NCBI GenBank assembly: GCA_002382495.1 | Contig: DFXW01000002.1 | Span: 1 to 34,703, forward strand | Source: Flavobacterium sp. UBA4098 | GTDB lineage: Bacteria > Bacteroidota > Bacteroidia > Flavobacteriales > Flavobacteriaceae | DNA: 34,703 bases | Direction: 5' to 3' | Shown here: positions 32,980-34,703 of the stretch, in pieces | Layout of the letters: the number at the start of each line of letters is the position of its first letter | How positions within the stretch are numbered: position 1 is the stretch's first letter | The notes under the pieces: generated by a model | What the model was told of the DNA's origin: nothing | Databases searched by the model: none | What the model saw: only the letters and a program-made list of their open reading frames with translations | Made by a program: the position numbers and the translations under genes

Positions 32980-33975
32980 TTAATTTTTGTTTGTATTTGT
33001 TTTTAATTTTTCTTCAGCCGCTTTTTTAGCTGCTGCTCTTTCTTCTATTATTTTCTTCCTTTTATCTTCGGCAGCCTTTCTTTTTTCCTCGATTACTTTT
33101 TTACGTTCTTCAAGGTTTTTAGCTTTTTCTTCTGCTTGTTTTTTTCTAATTGATTCTGCGGCTTCTTGCTTTTCAATACTTGTAACTTCTGTAGTAGCCG
33201 TTTTGTTTGCTAAATTAGGGTTTTTCTTTGCTTCTTTTTCAGCTGCTAATTTTTTTCTTCGGTCTTCAAATTCTTTTTTCTTCGTTTCTTGCAATAATTT
33301 ACTCTCTAATACTATTTTTTCTCGAGCTTCTTTTTTTGCATCTAACGCTTTTTGTTTATCAATGAGTTCGGGGTTTTCGTTAATTTCATCCTCTCTCTTT
33401 TCTTTGTCTTCTAGCTCTTTTTGTTGTTTTTTAGTAAGTTGTTCTATTTTCTCACTTCTATTGATAACGCGTAATACTTGGTCGCTAATATCAAATTTTT
33501 TTGCTGCAAATAACATTGTTAAATCGGAAGATTTATCAAAAATGAAATCATATTTTTTTGCTTCTGCAATATCTTGTACTGTTGTAAAAACTTGATCCTG
33601 AATAGGCTTGGTTAACAGTAATTTTTGTTGGATTAACGCACCATTGGCGCCAAATCTATTTTGTTGAAACTCTAATACCTCTTTCTCTAAAAACTTGATT
33701 TCGGTTTCTCTTTCTTCAATCAGTTCTTTGGTTAACAAAGGTTTTTCTGTATTTAACGATTCAGAAAGTTTTTTTATTTCATTCTTTTTTTCTTCAATTT
33801 CTTGTTGCCACTTTTGCGCTTTCTGTTCTAATTGGTTTTGCGCTTCTTTATAATTGGAAACATTTTGCAAAATGTATTCCATGTCAATATATCCAATTTT
33901 AGTGCTTTTAATTTGTCCTTGAATTACTCCAGTTCCAATAATCGTTAAAAATAGAAATAATAATTGTTTTCTCAT
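32980..33975 (-). CDS. OmpH/Skp-family protein with long charged C-terminal tail
   Basis: The 331-residue protein starts with a signal peptide MRKQLLFLFLTIIGTGVIQG. The ATG at 33975 is preferred to one at 34044, which would add 23 residues before the signal peptide and overlap the end of bamA. The Skp-like core (about 22-170) includes IGYIDMEYILQNVSNY, a coiled-coil hairpin and YDFIFDKSSDLTMLFAAKKFD. After it comes a tail of about 160 residues, almost entirely Lys, Glu, Ala and Arg with heptad or single-helix character and no aromatic core. A typical Skp is about 160-170 residues. The tail could reach through the periplasm or bind the cell wall, which is inference. Confidence 0.9.
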   Translation of the reverse strand: MRKQLLFLFLTIIGTGVIQGQIKSTKIGYIDMEYILQNVSNYKEAQNQLEQKAQKWQQEIEEKKNEIKKLSESLNTEKPLLTKELIEERETEIKFLEKEVLEFQQNRFGANGALIQQKLLLTKPIQDQVFTTVQDIAEAKKYDFIFDKSSDLTMLFAAKKFDISDQVLRVINRSEKIEQLTKKQQKELEDKEKREDEINENPELIDKQKALDAKKEAREKIVLESKLLQETKKKEFEDRRKKLAAEKEAKKNPNLANKTATTEVTSIEKQEAAESIRKKQAEEKAKNLEERKKVIEEKRKAAEDKRKKIIEERAAAKKAAEEKLKTNTNKN

Positions 33976-34007
33976 AACTTTTGTTATTTTGGAAATGAAT
34001 TCAAGTC

Positions 34008-34703
34008 TTAGAACTGTTGTCCAATAATGAAATGGGTTTCCCATCCATTAGGAGCTGTTTGTCCAGGCAATGCATCAAAACCTTTAGCAAAATCGATCCC
34101 TAACAATCCGAAAGCTGGCATGAAAACTCTTAATCCAACCCCTGCAGAACGATTTAATGAGAAAGGGTTGTAGTTTTTAAAGGATTCATATGACGAACCA
34201 GCTTCTAAAAATGCTAATGCATAAATCGATGCCGATGCTTTCAGTGTAATTGGGTATCTCATTTCTAACGAAAATTTATTATAGATTGTTGCTCCCAATT
34301 GTTCTCCCGAATTATTAATTGGTGTTAGAGAGTTGTTTGGATAACCTCTTAATTGGATAGTTTCTCTACCATCCATTGCAAAATTAGCCATGCCATCTCC
34401 ACCTAAATAGAATCTTTCAAACGGAACTGATCCACGGTTTTGATTATAAGCTCCCATAAATCCAAATTCTGATAAACTACGCAATACTAATTTTCCGTAT
34501 ATTTTGGTGTACCAATCAGCTTTAAATTTTACTTTGTAGTATTCTAATAATTTGAATTTTTCCTGGTCTACTTTGGATGGGTCAGCTGCTGCATCTTGGA
34601 TATTTGTTACTCGGTTTGGAGTTGGGTTTTCTGCACTTGGTAATGCTTCAACTAGATCACCTTCATTTACTAATACTCCGTCTGTTCCTGCATAGGTAGT
34701 TCC
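34008..34703 (-). CDS. bamA: Outer-membrane assembly factor BamA, C-terminal part
   Basis: The reading frame runs uninterrupted off the window end, so the N-terminus with its POTRA domains is missing; 231 residues are visible. They are beta-strand patterned and include the BamA signatures ERFYLGGDGMANF and a strand set with 'RDTIQLRGYPN'-like GRETIQLRGYPNNS. The final residues NGWETHFIIGQQF show the C-terminal beta-signal ending in Phe. A hydrophilic stretch lies between strands near 34560-34690 and would be an extracellular loop. BamA inserts outer-membrane proteins, and the two following OmpH-type chaperones on the same strand fit that pathway. The internal TTG at 34484 is not a start. Confidence 0.92.
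   Translation of the reverse strand, partial: GTTYAGTDGVLVNEGDLVEALPSAENPTPNRVTNIQDAAADPSKVDQEKFKLLEYYKVKFKADWYTKIYGKLVLRSLSEFGFMGAYNQNRGSVPFERFYLGGDGMANFAMDGRETIQLRGYPNNSLTPINNSGEQLGATIYNKFSLEMRYPITLKASASIYALAFLEAGSSYESFKNYNPFSLNRSAGVGLRVFMPAFGLLGIDFAKGFDALPGQTAPNGWETHFIIGQQF

Noticed and set aside
32987..33595. A 202-codon plus-strand open frame opposite the long OmpH gene
   Set aside because: It is the antisense of a Lys/Glu-rich coding region and gives a Phe/Ser-rich product with no recognisable domain. The minus-strand gene is well supported.
33976..34044. Upstream ATG extending the long OmpH protein by 23 residues
   Set aside because: It would precede the signal peptide with a non-signal sequence and overlap the end of bamA.
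1..34703. CRISPR arrays, tRNA or rRNA genes, insertion sequences, prophage, toxin-antitoxin or defence islands
   Set aside because: No repeat-spacer pattern, cloverleaf-like gap, transposase or phage-type gene was seen, and the intergenic gaps are all below about 200 bases.

Overview
The window looks like chromosomal DNA from a Flavobacterium-like member of the Bacteroidota. It is AT-rich and densely packed. The genes lack Shine-Dalgarno leaders, and several intergenic gaps carry the Bacteroidota -7 promoter motif TAnnTTTG. It encodes SprA (the type IX secretion outer-membrane translocon), a PorP/SprF-family protein, and a bamA-ompH-ompH-murI neighbourhood typical of the group. All of this is read from sequence and family knowledge; no database search was run.

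Layout, left to right. (1) 1-1776: the 3' part of a vanadium-haloperoxidase/PAP2-type enzyme and a membrane-anchored protein with a GyrI-like effector-binding domain. (2) 1809-4174: a hairpin built from two LacI-operator-like palindromes, then an SLC45-like sugar symporter and a PfkB sugar kinase. (3) 4234-7055: a two-CBS-domain protein and the malic enzyme/phosphotransacetylase fusion MaeB. (4) 7081-15683: ruvA, the giant sprA (2386 codons), gcvH and a VanZ-family gene. (5) 15731-16870: an MFS transporter. (6) 16969-22051: a respiratory block with heme O synthase, two tandem oxidase subunit III genes, subunit IV, a cysteine-free Sco-like protein, a true Sco protein, a DUF420 protein and a small CxxC membrane protein. 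The catalytic subunits I and II are not here. (7) 22054-23466 (minus): a DUF4403 lipoprotein. (8) 23647-26979: TolC-like channel, MacA-like adaptor, tsaB. (9) 26954-29934 (minus): a DUF255 thioredoxin-domain protein and a NifU-family protein with a duplicated N-domain. (10) 30053-31573: a PorP/SprF-family protein and a gamma-carbonic anhydrase. (11) 31579-34703 (minus): murI, two OmpH/Skp-type periplasmic chaperones, and the C-terminal barrel of BamA, cut by the window end.

Two themes connect the genes. One is outer-membrane biogenesis and secretion: SprA, PorP/SprF, BamA, the two OmpH proteins and the TolC/adaptor pair. The other is assembly of a heme-copper oxidase: CtaB, subunits III and IV, Sco, the Sco-like paralogue, DUF420 and the CxxC protein.

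I found no tRNA, rRNA, CRISPR array, insertion sequence or prophage, and no gene-free stretch longer than 300 bases. Most of the window is conserved housekeeping content, and I do not see a clear-cut new system. The most interesting points are the double operator-like hairpin before the sugar genes, the cysteine-less Sco paralogue beside Sco, the roughly 115-residue soluble insertion in one subunit III, the possibly leaderless murI transcript, and three tail-to-tail gene pairs with no room for intergenic terminators.
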